Position numbers and translations under genes: made by a program
From: Anaerolineales bacterium
GTDB taxonomy: Bacteria; Chloroflexota; Anaerolineae; Anaerolineales; Villigracilaceae
Direction: 5' to 3'
DNA length: 64,000 nucleotides
NCBI GenBank assembly: GCA_016932715.1
Contig: JAFGCG010000010.1
Coordinates: forward strand, 1 to 64,000
The notes under the pieces: generated by a model
The model's input: the letters and a program-made list of their open reading frames with translations, nothing else
Told to the model about the DNA's origin: nothing
The model's database searches: none
Shown: in pieces, positions 17,120-24,658 of the stretch
How the letters are laid out: every line of letters begins with the position of its first letter
Numbering within the stretch: position 1 is the first letter of the stretch

Positions 17120-18654
17120 TCCTCCGGCAGCCCGCAGCACAGCACCAACTCTCTCGCCGCCTTGACCTCATCCATCCTGCCGAAGCGCGTGGTGCTCGGA
17201 GCGTTGTGGAGCAGGTCGGGCTGGGTTTTGGCTTCCTCCGCGATCTTGATCAGCGCGTCGGTGAAGGCATCGAGCGTGTCCTTGTTCTCGGTCTCGGTCG
17301 GCTCGATCATCAGCGCTTCATGGACGATGAGTGGGAAGTAGTTTGTGGGTGGGTGGAAGTTGTAATCGATCAGGCGCTTGGCGATGTCCAGCGCGCGCAC
17401 ATCGGAACCTTCGAAACGCCCTTCCGCGACAAATTCGTGCATGCAGATGCGGTCGAACGGAACACGATAAGTATCGCGCAATCTTGCGAGAAGATAATTC
17501 GCGTTCAGCACGGCGTACTGCGAAATATCCTTGAGCCCGTCGGGTCCGTGCATGGCAATGTAGGTGAAGGCGCGCACGAAGCCGCCGCCGAAATGACCGT
17601 GGAAGGCTTTCATACGCCCAATGGATTTGGCGGGTTTGAGGAAGCCATACAGCGGAGCCGTGTCATCGTCGCCTTCTTCGATCATGCCGACGAGCGGCTC
17701 CGGCAAAAAGTCCGCCAAGCGCGCCGCGACGCCGACGGGGCCGACACCCGGTCCGCCGCCGCCGTGTGGGACGGAGAAGGTCTTGTGCAGGTTGAAGTGC
17801 ATCACGTCGAAGCCCAGGTCGCCCGGGCGGACGATGCCAAGCAGGGCATTGAGGTTCGCGCCGTCGCCGTACATCAAGCCGCCGCAGCCGTGCACCAGCT
17901 CGATGACCTTCTCGATGTTCTCATCGAAGAGACCGAGCGTGTTCGGGTTGGTAAGCATCATGCCGACGACGGTATTGTCACAGGCGGCTTCGAGGGCTTT
18001 GAGGTCCACGTTGCCGCGCTCGTCCGACGGGACTTGTACCACCTGCAGTCCCATCATGCCGACCGAGGCGGGATTGGTCCCATGTGCGGAATCGGGGATG
18101 ATCATCTTCACGCGCTTCGTGTCGCCGCGTGACTTGTGGTAGGCGCGCATCATCAGCACGCCGGTAAACTCGCCGTGCGCGCCCGCAGCAGGCTGCAGGG
18201 TCACTGCCGCATAGCCGCCGATCTCCTTCAACCATTCCTGCAGGGTGTACATCAGGAGCAAATTACCCTGCACCGTTTCAATCGGCTGCAAGGGATGAGT
18301 GTGTAAAAATCCCGGAAGGCGACACGTGTCTTCGTTGATCTTCGGGTTGTACTTCATCGTACACGAGCCGAGTGGATAGAAGCCGCTGTCCACGCTGTAG
18401 TTGAAGCTGCTGAGATGCATGTAGTGCCGGACCACATCCACTTCGGCGAGCTCGGGCAGGGGCAGGTCCGAGCGCAGAAGCTCCCTGGGAGGCAGAGTCG
18501 TTTCCGGGACGTCTGGATCGGGCATCGTCACGCCAATTCGCCCGGGGGAGGACAGGTCGAAGACCGTCGGTTCCACTATTTTCGCGCTGAGCGGAGGAAC
18601 AGGTCCTGAACCTGTCGAAGGACGATGTTTCGCAGTCGAAGCGGCGTTAACCAT
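17104..18654 (-). CDS. gcvPB: Glycine dehydrogenase (decarboxylating) subunit 2
   Basis: This is the PLP-binding half of split P-protein of the glycine cleavage system, which decarboxylates glycine and passes aminomethyl to lipoyl-GcvH. The PLP lysine is in NLHKTFSVPHGGGGPG, and family landmarks include LGSCTMKYNPK and TLQPAAGAHGEFTG. At 516 residues it has a slightly long N-terminus. Residues about 11-23 (RPSTGSGPVPPLS) are the translation of a dispersed palindrome (18594-18624). The C-terminus and stop codon fall in a micro-repeat. The start overlaps gcvPA by 8 bases. Confidence 0.96.
   Translation of the reverse strand: MVNAASTAKHRPSTGSGPVPPLSAKIVEPTVFDLSSPGRIGVTMPDPDVPETTLPPRELLRSDLPLPELAEVDVVRHYMHLSSFNYSVDSGFYPLGSCTMKYNPKINEDTCRLPGFLHTHPLQPIETVQGNLLLMYTLQEWLKEIGGYAAVTLQPAAGAHGEFTGVLMMRAYHKSRGDTKRVKMIIPDSAHGTNPASVGMMGLQVVQVPSDERGNVDLKALEAACDNTVVGMMLTNPNTLGLFDENIEKVIELVHGCGGLMYGDGANLNALLGIVRPGDLGFDVMHFNLHKTFSVPHGGGGPGVGPVGVAARLADFLPEPLVGMIEEGDDDTAPLYGFLKPAKSIGRMKAFHGHFGGGFVRAFTYIAMHGPDGLKDISQYAVLNANYLLARLRDTYRVPFDRICMHEFVAEGRFEGSDVRALDIAKRLIDYNFHPPTNYFPLIVHEALMIEPTETENKDTLDAFTDALIKIAEEAKTQPDLLHNAPSTTRFGRMDEVKAARELVLCCGLPEDYSNQ
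18594..18624. repeat. In-frame palindrome at the gcvPB N-terminus
   Basis: ACAGGTCCTGAACCTGT followed by CGAAGGAC belongs to a dispersed CTTCGACAGG-TTCAGGACCTGT repeat class. It adds about ten residues (PSTGSGPV) to a poorly conserved N-terminal tail. Confidence 0.7.
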
Positions 18655-20002
18655 GGCTCACCTCCGATAAAATATTCACCAGCATATCGATATCTTCCTT
18701 GCTGTTCATCTCGGTCACGGCGATCAGCATGTGATCCTTGAGGGCAGGATAATCCTGCCCGAGATCGTATCCGCCGAGGATGCCGTGATCGAGCAGATGG
18801 GCATTGACCTCCGCGACGGGGCGATTGAGGCACAATGCGAACTCGTGGAAGAACGGCTCGCTGAAACACAGTCCCATGCCGTCGATCTGGCTGAGCTGCT
18901 GCGCGGCGTAGTGTGCCTTTTGGTAACAAAGTTCGGCGACCTGCCGCAAACCTTTTTTGCCGAGCAGCGAAAGATAAACAGCCGTTCCGAGGGCGATCAA
19001 GCCCTGATTGGTGCAGATGTTGGACGTGGCGCGCTCACGCTTGATGTGCTGCTCGCGGGCGGTCAGTGTCAGGACGTAGGAGCGCTGCCCGCGATTGTCG
19101 ACGGTCTCGCCGACCAGGCGGCCCGCCATCTTGTGGACGAAACTCCTGCGGGTCGTGAAAAAGCCGACGCTGGGTCCGCCGTACCACATCGGGATGCCCA
19201 GCGGCTGCCCGTCGCCGACGACGATGTCCGCGCCCAGGGAGCCGGGTGTCTTGAACAGCGCCAGGGCCGTGGGATTGGCAACGATGCAGACCAGCGCCCC
19301 TTTGGCGTGCGCGGCTTCGATCAGCTTGGCGTAATCGTAGACGCGCCCGAAGAAGTCGGGATACTGAACGACGAGCAGGGATGTATTCTCGTCGATCAGG
19401 GTTGCCAGTTCATCGGGCTGCGAGTCGAGGTCGGTATTTGGATTGTCGCCCGCGAGTTCCATGTCCGTGCCCTGGATGTAGGTGCGGATGACGGCGCGAT
19501 ACTGTGGGTGGACGGCAGGAGAGACGACGACTTTCCTGCGCTTGCCGCGGAACTGTGCGTACGCCAGGTTGACCGCTTCGGCGGTGGCTGTCGCGCCGTC
19601 GTAATGCGAAGCGTTGCAGACCTCCATGCCGGTGAGCGCAGCCATCAGGGATTGATACTCGAAGATTGCCTGTAATGTGCCCTGTGAGATTTCCGGCTGG
19701 TAAGGAGTATAGGCTGTGTAGAACTCGCCGCGCCGCAGGATGTGATCCACCACCGAGGGGATATAGTGGTTATACATACCCGCGCCCAGGAAGGAGACCA
19801 GGTCACTGCGCACGTTCTCATTGGCTTGCGCGAGACCAGATAACTCCTCCATGGCTTCCATTTCGGTCAGCGCGGGAGGCAGGTTTAGCATTGGGAAGCG
19901 GTGTCTGGCGGGGACAGCCTCGAACAAGTCGTCCAGCGACTTGACACCGACAGTCTCCAGCATCGCATCCCGTTCTTTGGGGCTGATGGGGATATAAGAC
20001 AT
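18647..20002 (-). CDS. gcvPA: Glycine dehydrogenase (decarboxylating) subunit 1
   Basis: This is the first half of the split P-protein, 451 residues, the usual length. It begins MSYIPISPKERDAML. Conserved segments include FLGAGMYNHYIPSVVDHIL, YTPYQPEISQGTLQAIFE and ASHYDGATATAEAV. It forms an alpha2beta2 complex with GcvPB. It lies 69 nt downstream of gcvH, a gap that contains a perfect 23-bp inverted repeat, and overlaps gcvPB. The glycine riboswitch upstream of gcvH should control it. Confidence 0.97.
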   Translation of the reverse strand: MSYIPISPKERDAMLETVGVKSLDDLFEAVPARHRFPMLNLPPALTEMEAMEELSGLAQANENVRSDLVSFLGAGMYNHYIPSVVDHILRRGEFYTAYTPYQPEISQGTLQAIFEYQSLMAALTGMEVCNASHYDGATATAEAVNLAYAQFRGKRRKVVVSPAVHPQYRAVIRTYIQGTDMELAGDNPNTDLDSQPDELATLIDENTSLLVVQYPDFFGRVYDYAKLIEAAHAKGALVCIVANPTALALFKTPGSLGADIVVGDGQPLGIPMWYGGPSVGFFTTRRSFVHKMAGRLVGETVDNRGQRSYVLTLTAREQHIKRERATSNICTNQGLIALGTAVYLSLLGKKGLRQVAELCYQKAHYAAQQLSQIDGMGLCFSEPFFHEFALCLNRPVAEVNAHLLDHGILGGYDLGQDYPALKDHMLIAVTEMNSKEDIDMLVNILSEVSHG

Positions 20003-20015
20003 AATTTGCCTTTCG

Positions 20016-20064
20016 ATGTCGTTGCGAGAAGTGACGCCAAAGGCGTCACTTCTCGCAACGACAT
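20016..20064. repeat. Perfect 23-bp inverted repeat between gcvH and gcvPA
   Basis: The arms start ATGTCGTTGCGAGAAGTG and are separated by 3 nt. Ends are the ATGTCGTTGCGAG class also seen at 60406-60487 and, with TCATTGCGAGG ends, at 41209-41326. In the transcript it would fold into a very stable hairpin 13 nt before the gcvPA start and could block its translation or protect the upstream gcvH message. Confidence 0.85.
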
Positions 20065-20071
20065 GGGTAGT

Positions 20072-20449
20072 CTAGTGCGACCGTTCCTCACAATGTTTTT
20101 CATATGCGGCGGAGTCCAGGGTTTCGCCGGCCGCGCCGCCCTCCACTTTGACCATCCAGCCTGCGCCGTAGGGATCGGAGTTGAGGGTCTCGGGCTTGTC
20201 GGAAAGGCCCTTGTTGACGGCGGTCACTTTCCCGCCCGCGGGGGCGTAGATCTCCGCCGAGGCTTTGACCGATTCGACCGAGGCAATCGCTTTGCCAGCC
20301 TCGATGGTGTCGCCTTCCTCGACCAGGATCTCCACGAAGACGATGTCGGAGAGCTGGGACTGGGCGTAGTCGCTGATGCCCATCGCGCCGGTCGCGGGGT
20401 CGAACCACTCGTCGGACTTTGTGTATTTCAGATTGGCAGGTGCGTTCAT
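20072..20449 (-). CDS. gcvH: Glycine cleavage system H protein
   Basis: This is the lipoyl carrier of the glycine cleavage system, 125 residues, the usual size. The lipoylated lysine is in VESVKASAEIYAP (residue about 63). AAAGGAG stands 8 nt before the ATG. It is the first gene after the tandem glycine riboswitch and is followed by gcvPA and gcvPB. The T-protein and lipoamide dehydrogenase genes are not in the window. Confidence 0.96.
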   Translation of the reverse strand: MNAPANLKYTKSDEWFDPATGAMGISDYAQSQLSDIVFVEILVEEGDTIEAGKAIASVESVKASAEIYAPAGGKVTAVNKGLSDKPETLNSDPYGAGWMVKVEGGAAGETLDSAAYEKHCEERSH

Positions 20450-20474
20450 GAGGTTTTGCTCCTTTAGAGATTTT

Positions 20475-20524
20475 GGAGTCCGACAGCTTGCTGTCGAAAT
20501 TTCAGGAGCAAGCTCCTGGACTCC
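20475..20524. repeat. Three-way-junction palindrome upstream of gcvH
   Basis: The outer arms GGAGTCC/GGACTCC enclose two hairpins, AGGAGCTTGCTCCT and CGACAGCAAGCTGTCG. The same plan (outer stem, two inner hairpins) is seen at 20806-20855 and 29895-29957. It sits in the gcvH leader between riboswitch and ribosome-binding site. Confidence 0.75.
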
Positions 20525-20546
20525 ATAAGATGCTGGCGATTAAACG

Positions 20547-20575
20547 TAAAAGGCGCACGAGTACGATCGCGCGCC
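20547..20575 (-). terminator. Candidate terminator of the glycine riboswitch
   Basis: On the minus strand GGCGCGCG pairs with CGTGCGCC (one G-U) and is followed by TTTT. It starts within the last bases of aptamer II and may be the expression platform. The U-tract is short. Confidence 0.55.
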
Positions 20576-20603
20576 TCTGTTATTGGACCTGAGAGATTCG
20601 TTT

Positions 20604-20685
20604 AGTCGCCTGGTTGTCTGGTTGTATGGTCTTGTAGTCCTGACTCCTTGACCACATGACCATGTGACTAACAGACTAGCTGACC
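20604..20685. repeat. Inverted micro-repeat array in aptamer II of the riboswitch
   Basis: The degenerate units GGTTGTCTGGTTGTATGG and TTGACCACATGACCATGTG are arranged as two inverted halves, so they can pair. They replace the loop of the P3 arm between TTTGGTC and GACTAAA. Confidence 0.8.
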
Positions 20686-20805
20686 AAATTTACACCGTCG
20701 GTATCCCTGAAAGGGATTTTCCAGAGTTTTTTGGGGACAGGGTCCTTTTGCCTGAGAGTTTCATCTGGTTTCGCCTGTTCCAGACTTGCACCTTCGGCGC
20801 TCACC

Positions 20806-20855
20806 GTAGTAGCGACTTCAGTCGCTCAGGTTTGGACGACTAAAGTCGTCACTAC
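20806..20855. repeat. Three-way-junction palindrome in aptamer I of the riboswitch
   Basis: The outer arms GTAGTAGC and GTCACTAC enclose two hairpins, GCGACTTCAGTCGC and GACGACTAAAGTCGTC. It forms the end of the P2 arm of aptamer I. Confidence 0.8.
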
Positions 20856-20894
20856 TTTGAGACTCTTCCCTGCTACCCATTTAATTGTAATTCC

Positions 20895-20923
20895 ATTGTA
20901 TGGTTGACGGGAATGAGAGTCAA
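20895..20923 (-). promoter_or_regulatory. Sigma-70-type promoter of the gcv operon
   Basis: On the minus strand TTGACT and TACAAT are separated by exactly 17 nt. The predicted start near 20888 is about 10 nt before the first riboswitch aptamer. Confidence 0.75.
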
Positions 20924-20943
20924 GAGGAGAAAAATCATCTTAA

Positions 20944-20982
20944 TTAAACACAAAGACTTCCAATTCAGCCCTGGAAGTCTTT
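20944..20982 (-). terminator. Terminator after the membrane protein gene at 20989
   Basis: On the minus strand AAAGACTTCCA and TGGAAGTCTTT form an 11-bp stem with a 9-nt loop, followed by TGTGTTTAATT. It lies just past the stop of the 20989-21537 gene and ahead of the gcv promoter. Confidence 0.75.
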
Positions 20983-20988
20983 ATTCGC

Positions 20989-21537
20989 TTATTTTCCTGC
21001 CACTTTGCGAGAGCGCTTTGGCTTTTGCGGAGTCTCTTCAGGTGCAGGCTCGGGGGCAGGCGGTTCCTCTGCCGGGGCGGCTTCTTCCGGAGCAACGGGA
21101 GTCGGCTCGGGTTCCGAGGCAGGAGTGGGCTCAACCGGTGGAACGGGCGTGACAGGCGCCGCAGGAGCGAGAGTCCCATTGAGCCGCGCAAAGTAATCCC
21201 TGACTGTGACGTCGTTATAGAAGACCAGTGCAAGGATGCCGACCACCACGGAAAAGATGTTGAACGCCAGAACGCAAACAACCTCGAGGATGGCGATCGT
21301 GGTAGATGGCTGGACCGTCTGCGGGGGATTGCTCATCAATTTTGCTGCGTAAATGATCTCGAAAATGCCCAGGATGGTAGGCAGAATCGTGAACGGCGTG
21401 CAGACTACACCAATGATAGTTGCCAGTACAGTAAGTGAGAGTCCAAGGCCCCAAAAGAGATTGACGATGCCGCTGGCAAGCGTCATCCAGGCGATGACAT
21501 TCACCAGGGTAGGTTTTTCTGTAAATTGTGTATTCAT
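20989..21537 (-). CDS. Membrane protein with acidic proline-rich tail, unknown function
   Basis: The 182-residue product begins MNTQFTEKPTLVNVIAWM. Hydrophobic stretches at about 12-35, 36-60 and 80-105 suggest three to four membrane helices, followed by a disordered tail rich in Pro, Ala and Glu (PEPTPVAPEEAAPAEE region) ending in a basic patch KPKRSRKVAGK. Start 21537 is chosen because AGGAG precedes it. It resembles small DUF4870/DUF5362-like membrane proteins in layout, but I cannot assign a family. Confidence 0.65.
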   Translation of the reverse strand: MNTQFTEKPTLVNVIAWMTLASGIVNLFWGLGLSLTVLATIIGVVCTPFTILPTILGIFEIIYAAKLMSNPPQTVQPSTTIAILEVVCVLAFNIFSVVVGILALVFYNDVTVRDYFARLNGTLAPAAPVTPVPPVEPTPASEPEPTPVAPEEAAPAEEPPAPEPAPEETPQKPKRSRKVAGK

Positions 21538-21726
21538 ATTTTTCTCCTGAATTACAGAGTCCATTCGCCTCGCGAAGGCTGGCTGATTAGCCAGCCAGGC
21601 GGGATGATAAAACCTCCACAAGGCTGACGCTCTTGTGAACTAAACTCACTTTCTTATACGCCGCTTTTTCAGAAGAGTTGCAGATAAACCGGGTCCGACA
21701 AACGCAAACCTTGCAGTACTGTTAAC

Positions 21727-21796
21727 TCGACGATGGACGGTAGACCATGGACCATTTCCTCCTGTCATCGTCCGTTGTCCGTGGTCTATCGTCTAA
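21727..21796. repeat. Inverted micro-repeat array at the recJ 3' end
   Basis: The units CGATGGACGGTAGACCATGG and GTCCGTTGTCCGTGGTC are inverted halves of the same type as in the DUF1786 gene. The TAG stop of recJ (21793-21795) lies in the last unit. Confidence 0.8.
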
Positions 21797-23538
21797 TCAG
21801 GTATCCCGGCCGGTTTCAAATCTTTCAGATTCAGCTGCAGGGTCGTCCGCCCGTTATATTCGTTTGCTTCGAGGTGATAGAGAAGATCCACACGCGGCGG
21901 AAGATCGGGTTTGAGGTGTCCCATCCGGAACCCGATCGAATCATAGGTTGCGCCGCGCTCATCCTCGAATGTCAGTTTCAAATGTTTGCCCTCTGCCCCG
22001 ACCGTCCGCGCGACCTTGACTTTGGCATTGCGCGAGACAAAGACCGCCTCCGGATTGCCATAACCGGTCGGCTCCAGATAGGTGAGATGCTTCAACACCT
22101 CGAAGTTCAAATCGGAAAGCGGGATTTCCATGTCAGCCATGAGGGTTTGACGCAGATCTTTCGAGCCAAGCTGGTCTTTGGCGATCTGCTTCAAACGCGC
22201 GACCAGTTCAGGGAGGTTTTCATTCCTGACCGTGAAGCCCGCCGCCGCGGCGTGCCCGCCATGCCGGACAAGCAAATCCTTGCACTGATCGAGCGCGTCG
22301 GTGATGTGGAACTCAGGGATCGAGCGGCACGAGCCGCGCGTCTCTTCGGCATTTTTCGCCGCAACGATCGCGGGACGGTAGTAAACCTCCGTGAGACGGG
22401 AAGCCGCCAGCCCCACCACACCGGGGTTGAAATCCTCGTGGGCGGCAAAAAGCAGGAACGCTTCGGGGTCCTCGCTCATGGCAATCGCTTCGGCTTGTTC
22501 CTGCATGGCACGGGTCAATGCCTGGCGCTGACGGTTCTGTGTATCGAGCTGCATGGCGAGCTGGCCGGCACGCATGAAGTCGGTGGTGGTGAGCAGCTCG
22601 AACGAAGCCAAAGCGGATTCGAGCCGGCCGGAGGCGTTCAGGCGCGGTCCCAGCATGAAGCCGATGTCCCCGGCCGTGACTTTATCGATTTTTATGTCTG
22701 CGACGCCTGCCAGCGAGAAGAGTCCCTGCCGCTGGGTCTCGCGGATCTGGCGAAGGCCGCGGCGTACCAGCACGCGATTCTCGCCGACGAGCGGGGCAAG
22801 ATCGGCAACGGTGCCGAGGGCGACGAGATCAAGCAGAGAGGAAAGAGGAAAGAGGAAAGAGGCATCTTTCGTCCCTTCGAGAGCCTCAGGGCGGCGCTTT
22901 CCTCTTTCTTGAATCAGCGCTTCGACGATTTTGTAGGCGATGCCGACGCCTGCCAGGTCCTTGTCGGGGTACGGATCGCCGTGCTGTTTCGGGTTGATGA
23001 CCGCCAGTGCCGGAGGCAGGTTCTCGCCGTCGGGGTGGTGATGGTCGCTGATAATGAGATCCAGGCTGAGGGTCCGCGCGTGAGCCGCTTCGTCCGGGGA
23101 GCGGATGCCGCAATCGACGGTGATCACCAGTCTGACGCCGTCGGCTTTGAGGGAGTCCAGCGCTTCCTTGTTGAGACCGTAGCCCTCATCGAAGCGATTC
23201 GGGATATAGCCGCGCACATTTCCCCCAAGCGTTCCCAGCGCTTGTACCAGCAGCGCCGTGGCGGTCACGCCGTCCACATCGTAATCCCCATAGATCGCGA
23301 TGGACTCATTCTTTTCGAGCGCGTAACAGATCCGGTCCACCGTGGCAGCCATGCCGGTCAATTGAAAAGGGTCTGTACCTGCGTTCGGTTCTGCCTTGAG
23401 GAAGGCGCGGGCCTCCGCGTCCGTCGCCAGGCCGCGGTTGAACAAAATTTGTTTTAGAATAGGCGGGAACTTGGCAAGTGCTTCGTCGGCCTGTAAAGTA
23501 ATGGGTGGGGCAACCACCCAGCGCTTATTGTGCATCAT
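21793..23538 (-). CDS. recJ: Single-stranded-DNA-specific exonuclease RecJ
   Basis: RecJ degrades 5'-ended single-stranded DNA in recombination and mismatch repair. The DHH motifs are present: AIYGDYDVDGVTATALL (residues about 78-95), LIISDHHHPDGENLP (DHH box), and DLVALGTVADLAPL. The DHHA1 domain with HGGHAAAAGFTV and the C-terminal OB region follow; 581 residues is normal. Between the HD region and DLVALG, about 25 residues (RGKRRPEALE to LFPLSSL) come from an in-frame pair of inverted GGAAAGA repeats. The stop codon lies inside another micro-repeat. Confidence 0.95.
   Translation of the reverse strand: MMHNKRWVVAPPITLQADEALAKFPPILKQILFNRGLATDAEARAFLKAEPNAGTDPFQLTGMAATVDRICYALEKNESIAIYGDYDVDGVTATALLVQALGTLGGNVRGYIPNRFDEGYGLNKEALDSLKADGVRLVITVDCGIRSPDEAAHARTLSLDLIISDHHHPDGENLPPALAVINPKQHGDPYPDKDLAGVGIAYKIVEALIQERGKRRPEALEGTKDASFLFPLSSLLDLVALGTVADLAPLVGENRVLVRRGLRQIRETQRQGLFSLAGVADIKIDKVTAGDIGFMLGPRLNASGRLESALASFELLTTTDFMRAGQLAMQLDTQNRQRQALTRAMQEQAEAIAMSEDPEAFLLFAAHEDFNPGVVGLAASRLTEVYYRPAIVAAKNAEETRGSCRSIPEFHITDALDQCKDLLVRHGGHAAAAGFTVRNENLPELVARLKQIAKDQLGSKDLRQTLMADMEIPLSDLNFEVLKHLTYLEPTGYGNPEAVFVSRNAKVKVARTVGAEGKHLKLTFEDERGATYDSIGFRMGHLKPDLPPRVDLLYHLEANEYNGRTTLQLNLKDLKPAGIPD
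22836..22913. repeat. Inverted GGAAAGA repeats inside recJ
   Basis: A tract of GAGGAAA units (22836-22862) is followed about 35 nt later by its inverse CTTTCCTCTTTCTTG (22898-22912). The pair could form a hairpin and is translated in frame within a loop of RecJ. Confidence 0.75.
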
Positions 23539-23636
23539 ATCGATTTTCCATCACGATCCGCTAAATTTCAAAGTTGAAAGCTATATTACAGTATAACAGA
23601 TGCAGGCAAGTGTATAATATTCAGGGAGAGGCAGCC

Positions 23637-24158
23637 ATGTATATTCTGAGGCCCGATGAAAAGACGACCCCGGTAATGCTGTACACACAGCAAAGCGTTG
23701 TGCGCGGCGATCTAGTGACAAAACAAAGCGTTCTGCGAGTCAATATCTGGCTGCGGACGGATGGCGCGCCCCGCTATCTGCACATCCTTAAACCCCATGT
23801 CCTTGTATTTGGGGGAGGTCCCGCGAAGGCACTCTCTTATTCGGAAATTTATTTCCCCGCCTCCGAGGCAGTTGCTTTTCACACCCTGCCTCCGACGGAT
23901 GAGCCGTTGGACTATGACTCTGGCGAAGCCAATCGCACCATGGAAGCTGTGGAGGTCCTGGTGGGGACGTTTGTCATGAAGGGGAAACTCCGCATCTCGA
24001 CACAGACGGAAATAAGCGCCAGCCTGGAGATGGCTCGCGTCAACTGGACGTCCATCTACGATGTTTCCGTCAGCAATCCACATCTGCCGCAAATGGCTAC
24101 TTTACAGGTGCCAATGGCGCTGGTCAATCCCAACCGTGTGGCGTTTACGCTGGCTTAA
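23637..24158 (+). CDS. Conserved hypothetical protein, beta-rich
   Basis: The 173-residue soluble protein begins MYILRPDEKTTPVMLYT. It has no signal peptide or membrane helix; strands alternate (VLRVNIWLRTDG, KLRISTQTEISASLEM). The pattern suggests a small beta-barrel or PilZ-like fold, but I do not recognise the family with confidence. The start at 23637 is preferred because GGGAGAGG precedes it and a TATAAT lies about 20 nt further upstream. Confidence 0.6.
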   Translation: MYILRPDEKTTPVMLYTQQSVVRGDLVTKQSVLRVNIWLRTDGAPRYLHILKPHVLVFGGGPAKALSYSEIYFPASEAVAFHTLPPTDEPLDYDSGEANRTMEAVEVLVGTFVMKGKLRISTQTEISASLEMARVNWTSIYDVSVSNPHLPQMATLQVPMALVNPNRVAFTLA

Positions 24159-24238
24159 GTTTCCCCTGCCGTACTCATCAGGATGTGAGCGCAACCTGTT
24201 CAGGGAGGCAGCGGATGCGGGGGTGAGGTCTGAAGCGA

Positions 24239-24244
24239 TATAAT
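24239..24244 (+). promoter_or_regulatory. Candidate leaderless -10 box for the DUF2721 gene
   Basis: A perfect TATAAT ends 6 nt before the ATG at 24251. No Shine-Dalgarno and no convincing -35 are visible. Confidence 0.55.
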
Positions 24245-24250
24245 CTCCGC

Positions 24251-24655
24251 ATGGAACTTACTCTCACCACCCCCGCTCTTTTATTCCCAGCCATCTCCCT
24301 GCTGCTGCTGGCGTACACGAATCGGTTTCTGACCATTGCTACCATCATCCGCAATTTGCACGACCGCTACAAGAATGAGGCGACCGATAATTTGCTCGGT
24401 CAAATCGCGAATCTGCGCTATCGTACCTATTTGATTCGCAATATGCAGATCTTCGGCGTGCTCAGCCTGCTGGTTTGTGTGATCAGCATGTTCGCCCTCT
24501 TCGCGGGCTGGATCGCAGCCGGGCAGTGGACCTTCGCGCTGGCGTTGATCCTGATGATGGCCTCCATGCTGATTTCCCTGCGCGAGCTGCAAATCTCCGT
24601 CGGCGCGCTGGACCTGCTGCTGATGGAACTGGAGCAGGAAGAGAAGGGCAAGTGA
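24251..24655 (+). CDS. DUF2721 family membrane protein
   Basis: The 134-residue protein begins MELTLTTPALLFPAISLLL, the DUF2721 signature, followed by AYTNRFLTIATIIRNLH. Three hydrophobic segments (about 8-24, 66-88, 94-112) and a C-terminal acidic helix are visible. The family function is unknown. It is convergent with the GT87 gene, whose stop lies 4 nt away. Confidence 0.8.
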   Translation: MELTLTTPALLFPAISLLLLAYTNRFLTIATIIRNLHDRYKNEATDNLLGQIANLRYRTYLIRNMQIFGVLSLLVCVISMFALFAGWIAAGQWTFALALILMMASMLISLRELQISVGALDLLLMELEQEEKGK

Positions 24656-24658
24656 GTC

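Larger units (their letters stand above)
20576..20878 (-). promoter_or_regulatory. Tandem glycine riboswitch (gcvT motif) with repeat-filled arms
   Basis: Read on the minus strand, aptamer I has GGGAAGAG, then CGCCGAAGGTGCAA, then ACTCTCAGGCAAAAGGAC. Aptamer II has ACTCTGG, then ACCGACGGTGTAAA, then AATCTCTCAGGTCCAATAAC and CAGAGG. These are the conserved cores of a glycine tandem riboswitch, placed before the gcvH-gcvPA-gcvPB operon. The variable P2 arm of aptamer I is a dispersed palindrome (20806-20855). The P3 arm of aptamer II is an inverted micro-repeat array (20604-20685). The aptamers are joined by a short linker. Known members usually turn gcv genes on with glycine. Confidence 0.9.

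Noticed and set aside
17206-18132. A 308-codon open frame opposite gcvPB
   Set aside because: It is antisense shadow; gcvPB has the PLP-lysine motif and fits the operon.
21733-23457. A 574-codon open frame on the plus strand opposite recJ
   Set aside because: RecJ motifs on the minus strand are unambiguous, and the antisense frame shows none.
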